From the NCBI RefSeq assembly GCF_037201915.1, contig NZ_CP147505.1, forward strand, positions 1,488,001-1,552,000: 64,000 nucleotides of DNA, given 5' to 3'. A program made the translations under genes and the position numbers. Under the pieces are notes generated by a model. The model did no database searches. It worked only from the letters and a program-made list of their open reading frames with translations, and had not been told where the DNA came from. This document shows, piece after piece, positions 9,760 through 18,410 of the stretch. Origin of the DNA: Haloplanus sp. CK5-1 (GTDB lineage Archaea > Halobacteriota > Halobacteria > Halobacteriales > Haloferacaceae). Each line of letters starts with the position of its first letter. The first letter of the stretch is position 1.

Positions 9760-10803
9760 ATGACACACGCGTTTCGGGTCGGGCAGCAATACCGCGACAC
9801 TGGTAGTTACCGCAACCCGGGGGACCAGTTCCTGCGGTGGATCCGTGGCCCGCTCGACACTGGCATCAAGAATACCGGCGGCATCCGTGATCTCGGTGCG
9901 GACCGGTCTGATATCCCTGCTGCGCTCGTGCTCGTCTCCAACGACAGCGGCATCTCCCAGCACGACGATCCGTGGGAGGACATGCTCGCCGTCAACGCCG
10001 GCTACATCAGTTACTGGGGCGACGCAAAGGCCTCAAAGCCCTACGATAAATCCGCGCAGAACCAGAAAATCAAGGCCGCCTTCGACAACGCTGCAGCCGG
10101 TCGGCGCGAAGACGTCCCGCCCGTCCTCGTGTTCCGCAAACCCGAATCAGGCGTCGTCGAATTCTGCGGGCTCTGCGTCCCCGACCACTTCGAAGTCCAC
10201 GCATACCAGGCCGATGACGGGACCCAGGTCCCGAATTACCAGTTCCACTTCTCGATCCTCAACACCAACGCCGTACCCGTCACGTGGCTGCACGACCGCG
10301 CCCAGCAGAACGACGACAGCGAGGCACCGTCCGTCTGGCAGCAGTGGCTCCAGACCGGAGAGGTGGCCCAGTGGCCGACCGGAGAATCCCTTGATTCGAG
10401 TGGCCGTATTCGCCGCTACGAAACATCTGAAATCACCGTGAGCGACGCCTTCCGGGCGGACATACTCGACCGCTACGACCACGCGTGTACCCTGACCGGA
10501 ATTCGAGAAGATGAACTGCTTGATCTCGCACATATCCTCCCACGAAATCAACACCCAGAACTCGCCGAACATCCGGAAAACGTTCTCGTATTGAACTCAC
10601 TGCACCACCGCGCGTTCGACGCCGCGCTGTTTACCATTGACAGCGACTACCGCATCCAAGCAAGTCCCGCATTCGACCCAGCCCATCCGTTCCTCCGCGA
10701 AACGATTCTTGACCGGCAAGGCGAACAACTCTCGTTCCCACCCACTGTAGAGATCCGTCCATCCTTCCTCGAAGAACTCAACACTGGCCTCTCGTGGTTA
10801 TAG
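9760..10803 (+). CDS. HNH endonuclease with SRA-like reader domain (probable type IV restriction enzyme)
   Basis: A 347-residue protein. Residues 1 to about 185 resemble the SRA-like N-terminal domain of AspBHI/MspJI-type modification-dependent enzymes: a conserved stretch with YWGDAK, then VPPVLVFRK and VVEFCGLCVP. Residues 225-310 are an HNH_2-type nuclease: CTLTGI, DLAHILPRNQHPE, ENVLVLNSLHHRAFD, with the catalytic His in LAHILP and the second His pair in LHHRAFD. I infer cleavage of DNA bearing modified cytosine or another base modification. Reader assignment is by remembered similarity and less sure than the HNH domain. It sits directly downstream of the helicase operon, in line with a defence island. 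Confidence 0.8.
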   Translation: MTHAFRVGQQYRDTGSYRNPGDQFLRWIRGPLDTGIKNTGGIRDLGADRSDIPAALVLVSNDSGISQHDDPWEDMLAVNAGYISYWGDAKASKPYDKSAQNQKIKAAFDNAAAGRREDVPPVLVFRKPESGVVEFCGLCVPDHFEVHAYQADDGTQVPNYQFHFSILNTNAVPVTWLHDRAQQNDDSEAPSVWQQWLQTGEVAQWPTGESLDSSGRIRRYETSEITVSDAFRADILDRYDHACTLTGIREDELLDLAHILPRNQHPELAEHPENVLVLNSLHHRAFDAALFTIDSDYRIQASPAFDPAHPFLRETILDRQGEQLSFPPTVEIRPSFLEELNTGLSWL

Positions 10804-10885
10804 TTCACCCAAACAATCTGGGGCGGCTAGACTCGGTTTGTATAGAGTCCCGACCTGTCGCCGATGCTGACTCGACCCACACGTC

Positions 10886-12607
10886 TCAGTCAAGACGTGA
10901 AATCGCCCATCCTGCTCGCTCGCGCACTGTCTCGTCCAGATCGTTCTCTTTCACTTCTACAAGCGTCTCGATAGGCACGCTCACGTACGCGTTCCCGATC
11001 AAGGAGCACACGTTCGCCCGGACCTCCGGGCTCGGATCCTCCAACGCGGCCTCCAACCGGTCCTGTTGTGCTCGAATCGCAGCGGGATCGACCTCACCTG
11101 CTCGCTGGAGCGCTATGGACGCGTTCACCCGCGCCTGAATATTGTTATCCTCCAACCGCGCGGCGATCTGATCAGCGTACTCGATCACGACCGTCGGGTG
11201 TTCCTGCGCGAGGTCACCAAGCAGCCCGATCGCATTATTTCGAACGCGTTTCGCGTCGGTGTCCAGTACCGTCACTAGCTCGTCCACGATAGGCTCAGCG
11301 GCGTCCGGGTAGTCCGACGCAATCTTCCCGAGCGCCGCTAACGCATTCGTTTGCACCGTCTCATCCTCACTCTGCATCGCCTCGATCAAGGCAGCACTCG
11401 CGGGGAACACTTCTTCGGGATGGGCTTCTGCAACGCAGGAGAGTGCGTACACCGCGTAACTCTGTGTTGCCGCTGTCTCTGCGGTCGCCGCTGCTTCCAG
11501 GGCGGGAACTGCATCGAGAACGCTCGCCGGACCAGCGTCCGCCAACTCCATCAAGCAGTGCGTCGCGGCTGCCTGGTACATTGAGTCCTGACTCGCGTAC
11601 GCTGACAGGTCTCTCACGTGATCGTTCAGCACCGCTGGGTCGTCTGTCGCGGCTTCGTGAAGTGCTTGGAGCGCCGCTCGGTCGAGCGCCGACGGCTCGT
11701 CAGCTAATAGCTCGAACGTTGCATCGACAGCGAGTGCCCGAACGTCGTCGCAGTGCTCTAACGTGATTATCGCCAGAAGGAGCGCTTCATGGCGATCCAC
11801 ATTCGCCGGGTCCGCGGCCGCATCAGACAGCATCGTTTGGAGCAGTTCCTCATCGACCGACGCAGGGTCCTCTTCAAGTTGCTTTCGCACCGCCGCGAAC
11901 GCCGCCTCCGCGAGTGGGTCAGCGAGGCGTTCGTACGAGACAAGATGCAACGCCTCAATCTCGGGGAGTCGAACGGAGAACCGTTCGTCGTTTCCGACAG
12001 TCTCGAACCAGAACGCTGGTGGGCCTTTCAACGGCGTCATCGACGGACGATCCGGTTCGAAATGTGTGACGAGATGCGTCTTCTGTTTACCATCCGTCCG
12101 GTGTGTGAGCTCGAATACGCATCCCTCTTCGAGGATGTCTCGAACTGCGTCACCAGATTCAAACCCGCCATCCGGACTCAGATCAGTCGAAGGCGGTGCT
12201 GACAGTCCGAGTTCTCCTTGCCGGACATACTCAACGAAATCCCACGCGTGGTAGTGCTCCCAGCCATCGACATGCCCCAAATCGAGATCATCAACAGCGA
12301 TGTACCCCTCGGCGTCCGGGAACAACTCCGCAAGAATCCGGAGACGCTCCTCGCGTTCAGGCCACCACTCGTAGTACCCGTACTCGTCCTGTTCGCCGAG
12401 CGCATCAACGTGTCCGTCACGCTGCCGAATCGACTCCACCGTGCCCGGAATGTCAGCTTCCTCTACGAGATCCTGATTCCCGATCGCCCAGACTTCGTGA
12501 CCAGCCTTGTGTGCCCAGTACTGCACCCACTCCAACGGCACCGCTTCTCGCCGAGGATGCGGATTCACGTCTACCGTCCAGTCTCGGTCGAACGCCAACA
12601 CGTGCAT
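10886..12607 (-). CDS. HAD-like phosphatase domain fused to HEAT repeats
   Basis: A 573-residue protein. The N-terminus has the HAD motif I, DxDxT, as FDRDWTV (residues 6-12), with a DD pair in YIAVDDLDLG near 100. From about residue 235 to the end there are repeated two-helix HEAT-like units (for example QTNALAALGKIASDYP, RVRNNAIGLLGDLAQEHP). Function unknown; the HAD domain could be a phosphatase and the HEAT array a protein-binding surface. The start codon overlaps the upstream ADP-ribosylglycohydrolase stop by one base (TAATG), so the two are translated together and probably act on linked substrates. Confidence 0.82.
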   Translation of the reverse strand: MHVLAFDRDWTVDVNPHPRREAVPLEWVQYWAHKAGHEVWAIGNQDLVEEADIPGTVESIRQRDGHVDALGEQDEYGYYEWWPEREERLRILAELFPDAEGYIAVDDLDLGHVDGWEHYHAWDFVEYVRQGELGLSAPPSTDLSPDGGFESGDAVRDILEEGCVFELTHRTDGKQKTHLVTHFEPDRPSMTPLKGPPAFWFETVGNDERFSVRLPEIEALHLVSYERLADPLAEAAFAAVRKQLEEDPASVDEELLQTMLSDAAADPANVDRHEALLLAIITLEHCDDVRALAVDATFELLADEPSALDRAALQALHEAATDDPAVLNDHVRDLSAYASQDSMYQAAATHCLMELADAGPASVLDAVPALEAAATAETAATQSYAVYALSCVAEAHPEEVFPASAALIEAMQSEDETVQTNALAALGKIASDYPDAAEPIVDELVTVLDTDAKRVRNNAIGLLGDLAQEHPTVVIEYADQIAARLEDNNIQARVNASIALQRAGEVDPAAIRAQQDRLEAALEDPSPEVRANVCSLIGNAYVSVPIETLVEVKENDLDETVRERAGWAISRLD

Positions 12608-13515
12608 TACGCCACCTCCACGAGTTGCTCGGCCAGCGTTTCGAGTTCGTCGGTCTCATCGATAGCACCCAGCCATCGATCCGGAAGCTGTGACGCCCCA
12701 AACCGCGCCCCAGCGACTGCACCCGTAATCGCGCCAATCGTGTCCGTATCACCGCCGCGGTTCACGGCCGTCACAATCGCTTCCTCAGCACTGTCTGCGA
12801 ATAACCCGTCGTGAAGTGCCGTCTGCAGCGAATGCACGACGTATCCCGACGTCTCCAGCTTGCTGGGAGAGTCACCATGAGCGAGCGGTCGGAGTGCCGC
12901 CACGAGCTCATCAGATGCGTCCGCACCGACGTAGTCAAGTGCGTCCTGCAACGGCGTATCCGCATCGTCAAGGAGGCCAGCCACTGTGAGATTCAGGATC
13001 GCACAGCCACCAGTACATCGTGGGTCAGCGTGCGTGATCTGCGAGGACTGTCGACTTACCTCGACGAGTCGGTCCCAGTCATTCACGTATGGGATGACGA
13101 GTGGTGGACACCGCATCACGCTCCCGTTACCTGCGTTCTGACCTTCTCGGCTCTGCTCCCACACATGCTGGCCTGCCTCGTCCCATTGGTCGCCGTGTTT
13201 GAGACGGCTGAGCGACCGCATCGTCATCCGGCCGATATCGAACGGCCCGCTATCGTACCACGCGACGAACCGATCAGCGACATCCGTCGGATCGAACGTT
13301 TGGTATTCTACCAGGCTTCGTGCGATGCACAGCGCCTGCTCGGTGTCGTCCGTGATCGTCCCAGCGGGCTGGTTCCACGTTCCGTGCCCGACCATCTCGT
13401 CGAGCCGTCCGTGCTCAGCACTGATTTCCGACACAGACGTAAACTCGACTGGCCGGCCAAGCGCATCCCCACACGCTAGCCCAAGGAGGACACCACGTGC
13501 CCGATCCAAATCCAT
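12607..13515 (-). CDS. ADP-ribosylglycohydrolase (DraG/ARH family)
   Basis: A 302-residue protein with the whole family signature: GLACGDALG near the start, the metal-binding TDDTE (about 55), GNGSVMR (about 130), HADPRC (about 160) and GGDTDTIGAITGAVAGA (about 255). Family members remove ADP-ribose from protein side chains or cleave related ADP-ribosyl compounds using a dinuclear metal centre bound by the Asp residues seen here. All ligand motifs are present, so it should be active. It is the first gene of a two-gene unit with the HAD-HEAT protein. Confidence 0.92.
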   Translation of the reverse strand: MDLDRARGVLLGLACGDALGRPVEFTSVSEISAEHGRLDEMVGHGTWNQPAGTITDDTEQALCIARSLVEYQTFDPTDVADRFVAWYDSGPFDIGRMTMRSLSRLKHGDQWDEAGQHVWEQSREGQNAGNGSVMRCPPLVIPYVNDWDRLVEVSRQSSQITHADPRCTGGCAILNLTVAGLLDDADTPLQDALDYVGADASDELVAALRPLAHGDSPSKLETSGYVVHSLQTALHDGLFADSAEEAIVTAVNRGGDTDTIGAITGAVAGARFGASQLPDRWLGAIDETDELETLAEQLVEVA

Positions 13516-13558
13516 ACGTCACTCAAGAACTACCGCTGAGAAAAATGTAGGGTGGGAG

Positions 13559-13828
13559 TCACTCGCTAGGGTTCGTTCCGGTACGGAGGTTTTCTCGATA
13601 CTCGGCCCACGCTTGATACATTTCGATCCGTTCTTTCTCCGTCATCGTGTCGTGCTTGTCCGCGTCGTAGAACGGGAGTTCGTCCTTTTCGGGCATCTTC
13701 ATGAGTCTCCCGAGCGGGTAGAGTTGCTGGTAGTAATTCTCCAGCACCCATTCTTCGCCGTGTTCGTCGACAGCTTGCTGGATGTACGAGGCGGCTTCCG
13801 GATACTCATCGGCGAGTGTCTCAGTCAT
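13559..13828 (-). CDS. Small hypothetical acidic protein
   Basis: An 89-residue charged protein, no cysteine pairs or membrane segment, rich in aromatic residues (WVLENYYQQLYPLGRLMKMPEKDELPFYD). It lies 43 bases upstream of the ADP-ribosylglycohydrolase gene on the same strand and may share its transcript. I do not recognise the family. Confidence 0.6.
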   Translation of the reverse strand: MTETLADEYPEAASYIQQAVDEHGEEWVLENYYQQLYPLGRLMKMPEKDELPFYDADKHDTMTEKERIEMYQAWAEYRENLRTGTNPSE

Positions 13829-13879
13829 TCGGAGTCGTTTGGTGGGGATTGCTGGGGTCTGTGCGTCTGCAGACCGGAT

Positions 13880-14236
13880 TCAGGCGTTCGTGAATTCAGT
13901 GAGCGAGTGGGTTGGACTGTCTCGGTTCCACTTGCCGATCTGGATGAGCTCGAACGTGTCTACGGGCTCGTCAAGTTCGTTAGCGAGCTGGGTCTGAACT
14001 GCAGTGGAGAGGCTGTCGACCGGGATTGCGGTGAGTGCGTGCTGGGTGAGGACGTAACTGGTTGCAAGACTCGTCGGGGCGACGACGATGACCTCTGATC
14101 CATCGACGTCGTCGAGCGCGATCTGGGCATCTCGGTACTGGAGGACTGCTGCATCCAGTTCATCGACGGGGAAGAGGCAGCCAGCAGCACCGTATTCGAT
14201 ACTCGCCCCCGCCGATTCAAAATGCCCTTTAAGCAT
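13880..14236 (-). CDS. Small hypothetical protein
   Basis: About 118 residues from ATG 14236 (a TTG at 14242 would add two). A compact soluble protein with alternating hydrophobic strands (SEVIVVAPTSLATSYVLTQHAL) and an acidic C-terminal half. It is co-directional with the next genes down to 10886 and separated by about 50 bases. No family recognised. Confidence 0.55.
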   Translation of the reverse strand: MLKGHFESAGASIEYGAAGCLFPVDELDAAVLQYRDAQIALDDVDGSEVIVVAPTSLATSYVLTQHALTAIPVDSLSTAVQTQLANELDEPVDTFELIQIGKWNRDSPTHSLTEFTNA

Positions 14237-14350
14237 AATCAAATAGTGATATATGTCCTATAGACATTAATTTTGTGGTGGATTGGCACTTCCCCCCCCC
14301 CTTCACTCTTCACCCTCATTTTGACTACCCTCGGCACCTCACCGATCGAT

Positions 14351-15184
14351 ATGCCCCGCGAGCTCTACGACTGCACCGCAGCCGAACTCGCTACCCACTC
14401 TGTCGAGCACCTCCAACATGATACGCTACCAAGCACCGCTGCCGAGTGGCTCGCTGAGAACGGCTACGACGCCGCCCCGGTCTACACGAACGACGACCCA
14501 ATCGGATTCATCCACAAAGACGACGTCACAACCAACGACGACGGCAACACCCTCGACGACCACCTCACCCCGCTGACCATCGACTACATGATCAGCGGCG
14601 ACACCTCGTTCACCGACGTCCTGTCCGCACTCATTGAGAACCCAGTCTACTTCCTCGGCGGCCCCAACCACGTCACCGGCATTCTCACCCGCGCCGATCT
14701 CAACACCGCCCCAGCACGCATTTACCTCTTCGACCGCATCACCTACCTCGAAGAACACCTCCGCGAACTCATCCTCGACAAGAAACCAGACTGGAAAACC
14801 ACGCCCGTCACCGCAGACGAACTCGACGACATCCAAGACCGGTACGAAGACGCACAAGCCGCCAACGTCGCGTTAGCCGAACTCCACTACGCACAATTCT
14901 CCACGCTCGAAGCCATCGTCACCAGCGTCGAAGCCTGCTGGCAAGCGTGCAGCTTCTCGACGAAAGGCGGTGCAGACTCCCAACTTCACGACGTCACTGA
15001 CCTGCGCAACGACGTCGCCCACGCCAACCTCCTCGTCGAGAACACTGACAGCAACGAGTTTCTCAGCAGCGGCCGCACCACAGAAAACCTGTATGACACT
15101 CTCGAAACCATCAACCAAGTCCTCACGAACTTGCAGGAGGCCGGATACGCCCCAGAAACAGTAGAGGCACACCGCACGGTGTAA
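14351..15184 (+). CDS. CBS-pair protein with a HEPN-type RNase motif
   Basis: A 277-residue protein. ATG 14351 (MPRELYDCTAAEL) is chosen because the open frame upstream is low-complexity. Residues 5-120 form two CBS-like units (AAEWLAENGYDAAPVYTNDDPIGFIHKDDV; TSFTDVLSALIENPVYFLGG..VTGILTRADL), which usually sense adenine nucleotides. The helical C-terminal half carries RNDVAH (about residues 219-224), the classic RNxxxH active-site motif of HEPN ribonucleases, in DLRNDVAHANLL. I infer a nucleotide-gated RNase. No separate antitoxin gene is obvious next to it. Confidence 0.78.
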   Translation: MPRELYDCTAAELATHSVEHLQHDTLPSTAAEWLAENGYDAAPVYTNDDPIGFIHKDDVTTNDDGNTLDDHLTPLTIDYMISGDTSFTDVLSALIENPVYFLGGPNHVTGILTRADLNTAPARIYLFDRITYLEEHLRELILDKKPDWKTTPVTADELDDIQDRYEDAQAANVALAELHYAQFSTLEAIVTSVEACWQACSFSTKGGADSQLHDVTDLRNDVAHANLLVENTDSNEFLSSGRTTENLYDTLETINQVLTNLQEAGYAPETVEAHRTV

Positions 15185-15228
15185 CCCGGTCCGAATCGCG
15201 CTCTTCACCTACCAATACGACTCAACTA

Positions 15229-15308
15229 TAGTAGCCTTTGTAAGTCATCACACACCTGATCGCATGACTGCGTTCGATCAGGTGTGCGGACAGTTACAAA
15301 CGCTACTA
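15229..15308. repeat. 80-bp palindromic MITE, copy 1
   Basis: An imperfect inverted repeat with arms of about 34 bases around a short core, ends TAGTAGC / GCTACTA, bounded by TA on each side. Two further copies lie at 24166-24245 and 47118-47197; this copy is in the opposite orientation. The ends share TAGTA with the IS630-family elements at 17219 and 20305, so a MITE moved by that transposase is likely. Confidence 0.85.
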
Positions 15309-15376
15309 TAGGACTACTCGTAATCGGCGGCATCATCTAACCAGTCGCAATTTTCCGCCAGGCTGCGGGGTTGGTG

Positions 15377-16327
15377 TTACGAGACTCCGTATTGCTCTTT
15401 GAGCGCGATATATTCGTCCTTCTTCGGGAGGATGACTGGCAGATTATCTGTCCTGTCGAAGTCACCTTGAAGTGGCCGATACAACGCTTTCACAGTAGGT
15501 TCCAGGTCGTACCACCGCGCGGTCTCGACGAGTGTCTCCTGATCGATATCCTCCGCCTCGATCAGCAGCATCGAATAACTGACGCGCCGGGATCCACTAT
15601 CCAGAAGGAGCGTATGACACACGACTTCAGCAGGCGTTAGCTCCTCGTCTGGAGCATACCAGAACGGAGGCTCGCCGGCGAGGAAAAACTGTAGACCATA
15701 CGCTGCAAACCGACCCAGTCCGGTCATCTCCCAGTCCGGAGCTGTTCGGAGTGCGTCCGTATCCTCGTCGGTCTGCACGCGAACGAGGGATCGCTTCGGA
15801 TCACACCACGCGATCGTGGCGCTGGGGGCGATTTCCCGGGCTCGAGCTCGATGTTCGTGCTCTACAGTAGCCCGAGCGAACGCCAACAGCGGCGAGACTT
15901 CGTCACGAAGGGCGTACTTCGAATCGGATCTGGAGAGTAGTGCTCGGTGCTTGAGCGGCGATAACGCGCTGTGGACACCTTGTCGGGTGATTCCGAGTCG
16001 GTCTGCGATATCTGCGATGTGTCGTGGTCTATCGAGATACCAACACACGCGGAGTGTGGCTGGGGAGAGCAGTTCCGTCCAGTCTACGTGGCTGAACTCC
16101 GACTGGAGCGTTCGATACGCTTCGGTGACGGGATGTTCCGCGATGCGGACTCGACGCTGATTGCTGGGACCACGGGTTTCTGTGAGCAATCCCGCTGCGA
16201 GCAATTCGTCGAGTACGTCGTACAGATGTTCTCGTGAATATCCGGTTTCGGCCGCGAGTTCCGCCGGTGTTGCTTCACGGCCGGTACTCAGCGCGTCAAG
16301 CACGGCGAGTCCGGCCTTCGAAATCAT
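15377..16327 (-). CDS. Two-domain winged-helix transcription regulator
   Basis: A 316-residue protein (ATG 16327; a TTG seven codons upstream is open). Two helix-turn-helix regions are seen: TPAELAAETGYSREHLYDVLDEL (about residues 20-42) with a wing, and a second IADIADRLGITRQGVHSALSPL near 110. The C-terminal half is mixed alpha/beta with conserved acidic patches and ends in LPVILPKKDEYIALKEQYGVS. Likely a haloarchaeal DNA-binding regulator. It is monocistronic, transcribed from a TATA box 25 bases upstream. Confidence 0.8.
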   Translation of the reverse strand: MISKAGLAVLDALSTGREATPAELAAETGYSREHLYDVLDELLAAGLLTETRGPSNQRRVRIAEHPVTEAYRTLQSEFSHVDWTELLSPATLRVCWYLDRPRHIADIADRLGITRQGVHSALSPLKHRALLSRSDSKYALRDEVSPLLAFARATVEHEHRARAREIAPSATIAWCDPKRSLVRVQTDEDTDALRTAPDWEMTGLGRFAAYGLQFFLAGEPPFWYAPDEELTPAEVVCHTLLLDSGSRRVSYSMLLIEAEDIDQETLVETARWYDLEPTVKALYRPLQGDFDRTDNLPVILPKKDEYIALKEQYGVS

Positions 16328-16348
16328 CTGGGTCTTTCTAAACCCCAA

Positions 16349-16358
16349 CTATATAAAT
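16349..16358 (-). promoter_or_regulatory. TATA box of the winged-helix gene
   Basis: On the reverse strand TTTATATAG lies about 25 bases before ATG 16327. That spacing places the transcript start at the ATG, so this is a leaderless gene, and it supports 16327 over the upstream TTG. Confidence 0.6.
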
Positions 16359-16371
16359 ACGATTTGGGATT

Positions 16372-16956
16372 TTACTTGACGACTGCTTCGTCCCGGACCA
16401 GTTCTGCGAGCGCGTCCTCGAGCGACCCGTGGAACTGCCAGCTCGCCTGCTCGAAGGCCTCGTCGGTCGGGCCGTCCCAGCGGGGGAACGCAGAGTGACC
16501 GCTCACTTTAACTGTCCACTCGGTCGGCTCGTCGAACGGGTTCGCCGTTGGGAGTTCCACGACGTAGAGGTATTCCTCGTCGCCGTGGATGCCATCGGCC
16601 GGATTCTCGACGCCGTGGCCCAGCAGGAACAGCGGCTGGTCGAGATGCTCCATGTTGGCCGGCTCAAGGAGGTCAGCAGGCTGAGCCGCGTCGATCGTTC
16701 GCTCTGGGTCGCCATCCAGATAGAGCTCGACCGTCGAGAGCTTGTCGAGGAACACGAAGGTCGCCGCCGTGTACCCCGGTCCGCGCTCTGCGCGGGTCGC
16801 ATCGAGAAGCTCTTTCAGCTGTGTCAGATCCCGGAGGACGCTCCCCGGATAGCCGTCCGAATGCCGGTACACCTGCGCAACGCGGTCGACGCTGCCATCT
16901 GTCTCACCGGTCTGTTCGACTCGTTGGACGAATCGGAGTTGACTCCGTGTCGACAT
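16372..16956 (-). CDS. Haloarchaeal hypothetical protein
   Basis: A 194-residue protein starting MSTRSQLRFVQ at 16956; the frame continues upstream but those residues are arginine/cysteine-rich and not protein-like. It has an N-terminal half with a predicted long helix (SVLRDLTQLKELLDATRAERGPGYTAA cut short here) and a C-terminal half rich in beta-strands (YLYVVELPTANPF). I know no function. Confidence 0.65.
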   Translation of the reverse strand: MSTRSQLRFVQRVEQTGETDGSVDRVAQVYRHSDGYPGSVLRDLTQLKELLDATRAERGPGYTAATFVFLDKLSTVELYLDGDPERTIDAAQPADLLEPANMEHLDQPLFLLGHGVENPADGIHGDEEYLYVVELPTANPFDEPTEWTVKVSGHSAFPRWDGPTDEAFEQASWQFHGSLEDALAELVRDEAVVK

Positions 16957-17227
16957 CAGTACTCGCCGGCGTGTGTGCGCCGGCACCCATCGCCGGCGCA
17001 GAAACAACACTACGCAGTCGTAGACTGCGTGAGGCTCACTACGTTGACTCAATAAACATCCAATTCCTGATAAAATCCATCTACTAAATCCAGAGCAAAA
17101 GTTCAGCATATCATCAATACGAGAAAGTGAGCTATCAGAACAATACACAAGGGCCTCGGGAATAGTTTCTTCAAATATGCCTGGTGGGGAATGGGCCCGG
17201 AAGACTATTCCGGAGCTATAGTAGGCA

Positions 17228-17719
17228 TTAGAAGTAATTGCTTATTTTAGGAACAGAGAGTTTGTCGAGAGCGGTGTCGATCGCTGTTGTTAGCTCATCA
17301 AGCGAGTCAAAAAAGCGGTTGCTCAGAGCCTTTTGCAGCTGTCTCCAGCATTCTTCGACTGGATTCAACTCCGGTGAATACGAGGGTAACGTCACGAAGG
17401 CGAGGTCGTCACGGGCCGCTAGGTCCGTGACGGCCGACGCCTGGAAATACGGCGCTCCGTCCAACACGACGATCAAGTCATCTTCGAATTCTTTACATAA
17501 TGCTAAAATGAAATGCTTTGCGTGTTCGGCCGTGACGTACTCGGTAAATCGAGAGAAGAAGCGATCACCGTCCTCGGTGATCGCGCCCAGCAGACACGTC
17601 CAATCACGTTGGCCTGAAAGCTCGACCGAGGGCCGCGTGCCGCGCGGAAACCACGCGGCACGCGGCTCAACTTGCACGGATTTCTTGGTTTGGTCAATAC
17701 AAACTACGGTGGCGTCCAT
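17228..17719 (-). CDS. IS630 transposase, catalytic part (orfB, copy A)
   Basis: Encodes the DDE domain: Asp in VVCIDQTKKS, Asp in VVLDGAPYF and Glu in NPVEECWRQL. It is in the -1 frame relative to orfA and overlaps its end by 16 bases; a run of seven A (CTC AAA AAA AGC in orfA) is the likely slip site, giving a fused protein. Copy A has Leu (VVLDG) where copy B has Ser. Confidence 0.88.
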   Translation of the reverse strand: MDATVVCIDQTKKSVQVEPRAAWFPRGTRPSVELSGQRDWTCLLGAITEDGDRFFSRFTEYVTAEHAKHFILALCKEFEDDLIVVLDGAPYFQASAVTDLAARDDLAFVTLPSYSPELNPVEECWRQLQKALSNRFFDSLDELTTAIDTALDKLSVPKISNYF

Positions 17720-18240
17720 TTCCCGCCGCTTTTTTTGAGCTCGTCGTGGAACGCTTCTTGCTCGTCTTCGTCAGCCTCGGCGGCTGAACGGCGTGGTTTT
17801 TGATAGCTCAATCCCGCTTCTTTCAGCAACCGCCGACAACTCGGGAGTGAATACTCAACGCCGTACGTTTCTTCGAGATACTCTTGGGCAAGCGCCGGCG
17901 TCCACGCCGGCGCGTCGATCCCGACCTTTTCAGGTGGATCGTGAACGGTTTCCTCGAATTCTTCTTGCTGTAATTCTGAAAGTTTACGTTTTCTCCCAGT
18001 TCGTTTATCGTCAGACACGGCTTGCTCAAGCGACTCGTCGGTGTCGAGTCGCTTGAGCCAGCTGTAGATGGTCCGTCGCTGAACGTCGTACCACTCAGCT
18101 AGCTCGGTCTGCGTTACACCATTCTTGTACGCACTTGCCGCTAAGAGCCGTTGTGTCGGCTTCTTTTCGTCCACGTTGTCGAGAGCGTCTTGCAATTCCT
18201 CGACGGAGATCTCGTCGAGATGATCCACTACCACCCACAA
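17704..18240 (-). CDS. IS630 transposase, DNA-binding part (orfA, copy A)
   Basis: A 178-residue protein with a helix-turn-helix (GVTQTELAEWYDVQRRTIYSW) followed by a second winged-helix region (LAQEYLEETYGVEYSLPSCRRLL). It begins with GTG or an internal ATG-free start, and ends after the frameshift site. Identical in sequence to copy B. Confidence 0.86.
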   Translation of the reverse strand: MWVVVDHLDEISVEELQDALDNVDEKKPTQRLLAASAYKNGVTQTELAEWYDVQRRTIYSWLKRLDTDESLEQAVSDDKRTGRKRKLSELQQEEFEETVHDPPEKVGIDAPAWTPALAQEYLEETYGVEYSLPSCRRLLKEAGLSYQKPRRSAAEADEDEQEAFHDELKKSGGKWTPP

Positions 18241-18273
18241 CAGTCTCCGAGCAAAAAATTCTAACGGTTACTA

Positions 18274-18410
18274 TAATCATTGGCTCGTTGAACGTCTCTC
18301 GGGCACCGGCAACCGGATCCCAGCAACTTCGAGAGCCGACAGAGGTTGGTTACGAGGCTCCGTACTGTCGCTGATTGCGGGTTCCGACGAAGCCTATCCG
18401 AGAAACTTCT
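18274..18410 (+). repeat. Dispersed repeat R, truncated copy
   Basis: Matches the right part of the repeats at 23690-24160 and 50800-51415 (shared words ATCATTGG, AACTTCGAGAG, GGTTGGTTACGAGGCTCCGT). It begins exactly at the IS630 copy A border, so the left part is missing here. Confidence 0.7.

Larger units (their letters stand above)
17219..18273 (-). mobile_element. IS630-family element, copy A
   Basis: The element is 1,055 bp, flanked by TA at 17217-17218 and 18274-18275, with ends TAGTAGGCATTAGAA and TAGTAACCGTTAGAA. It is nearly identical to copy B at 20305-21359 but inverted. Two overlapping reading frames make the transposase. Confidence 0.9.
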
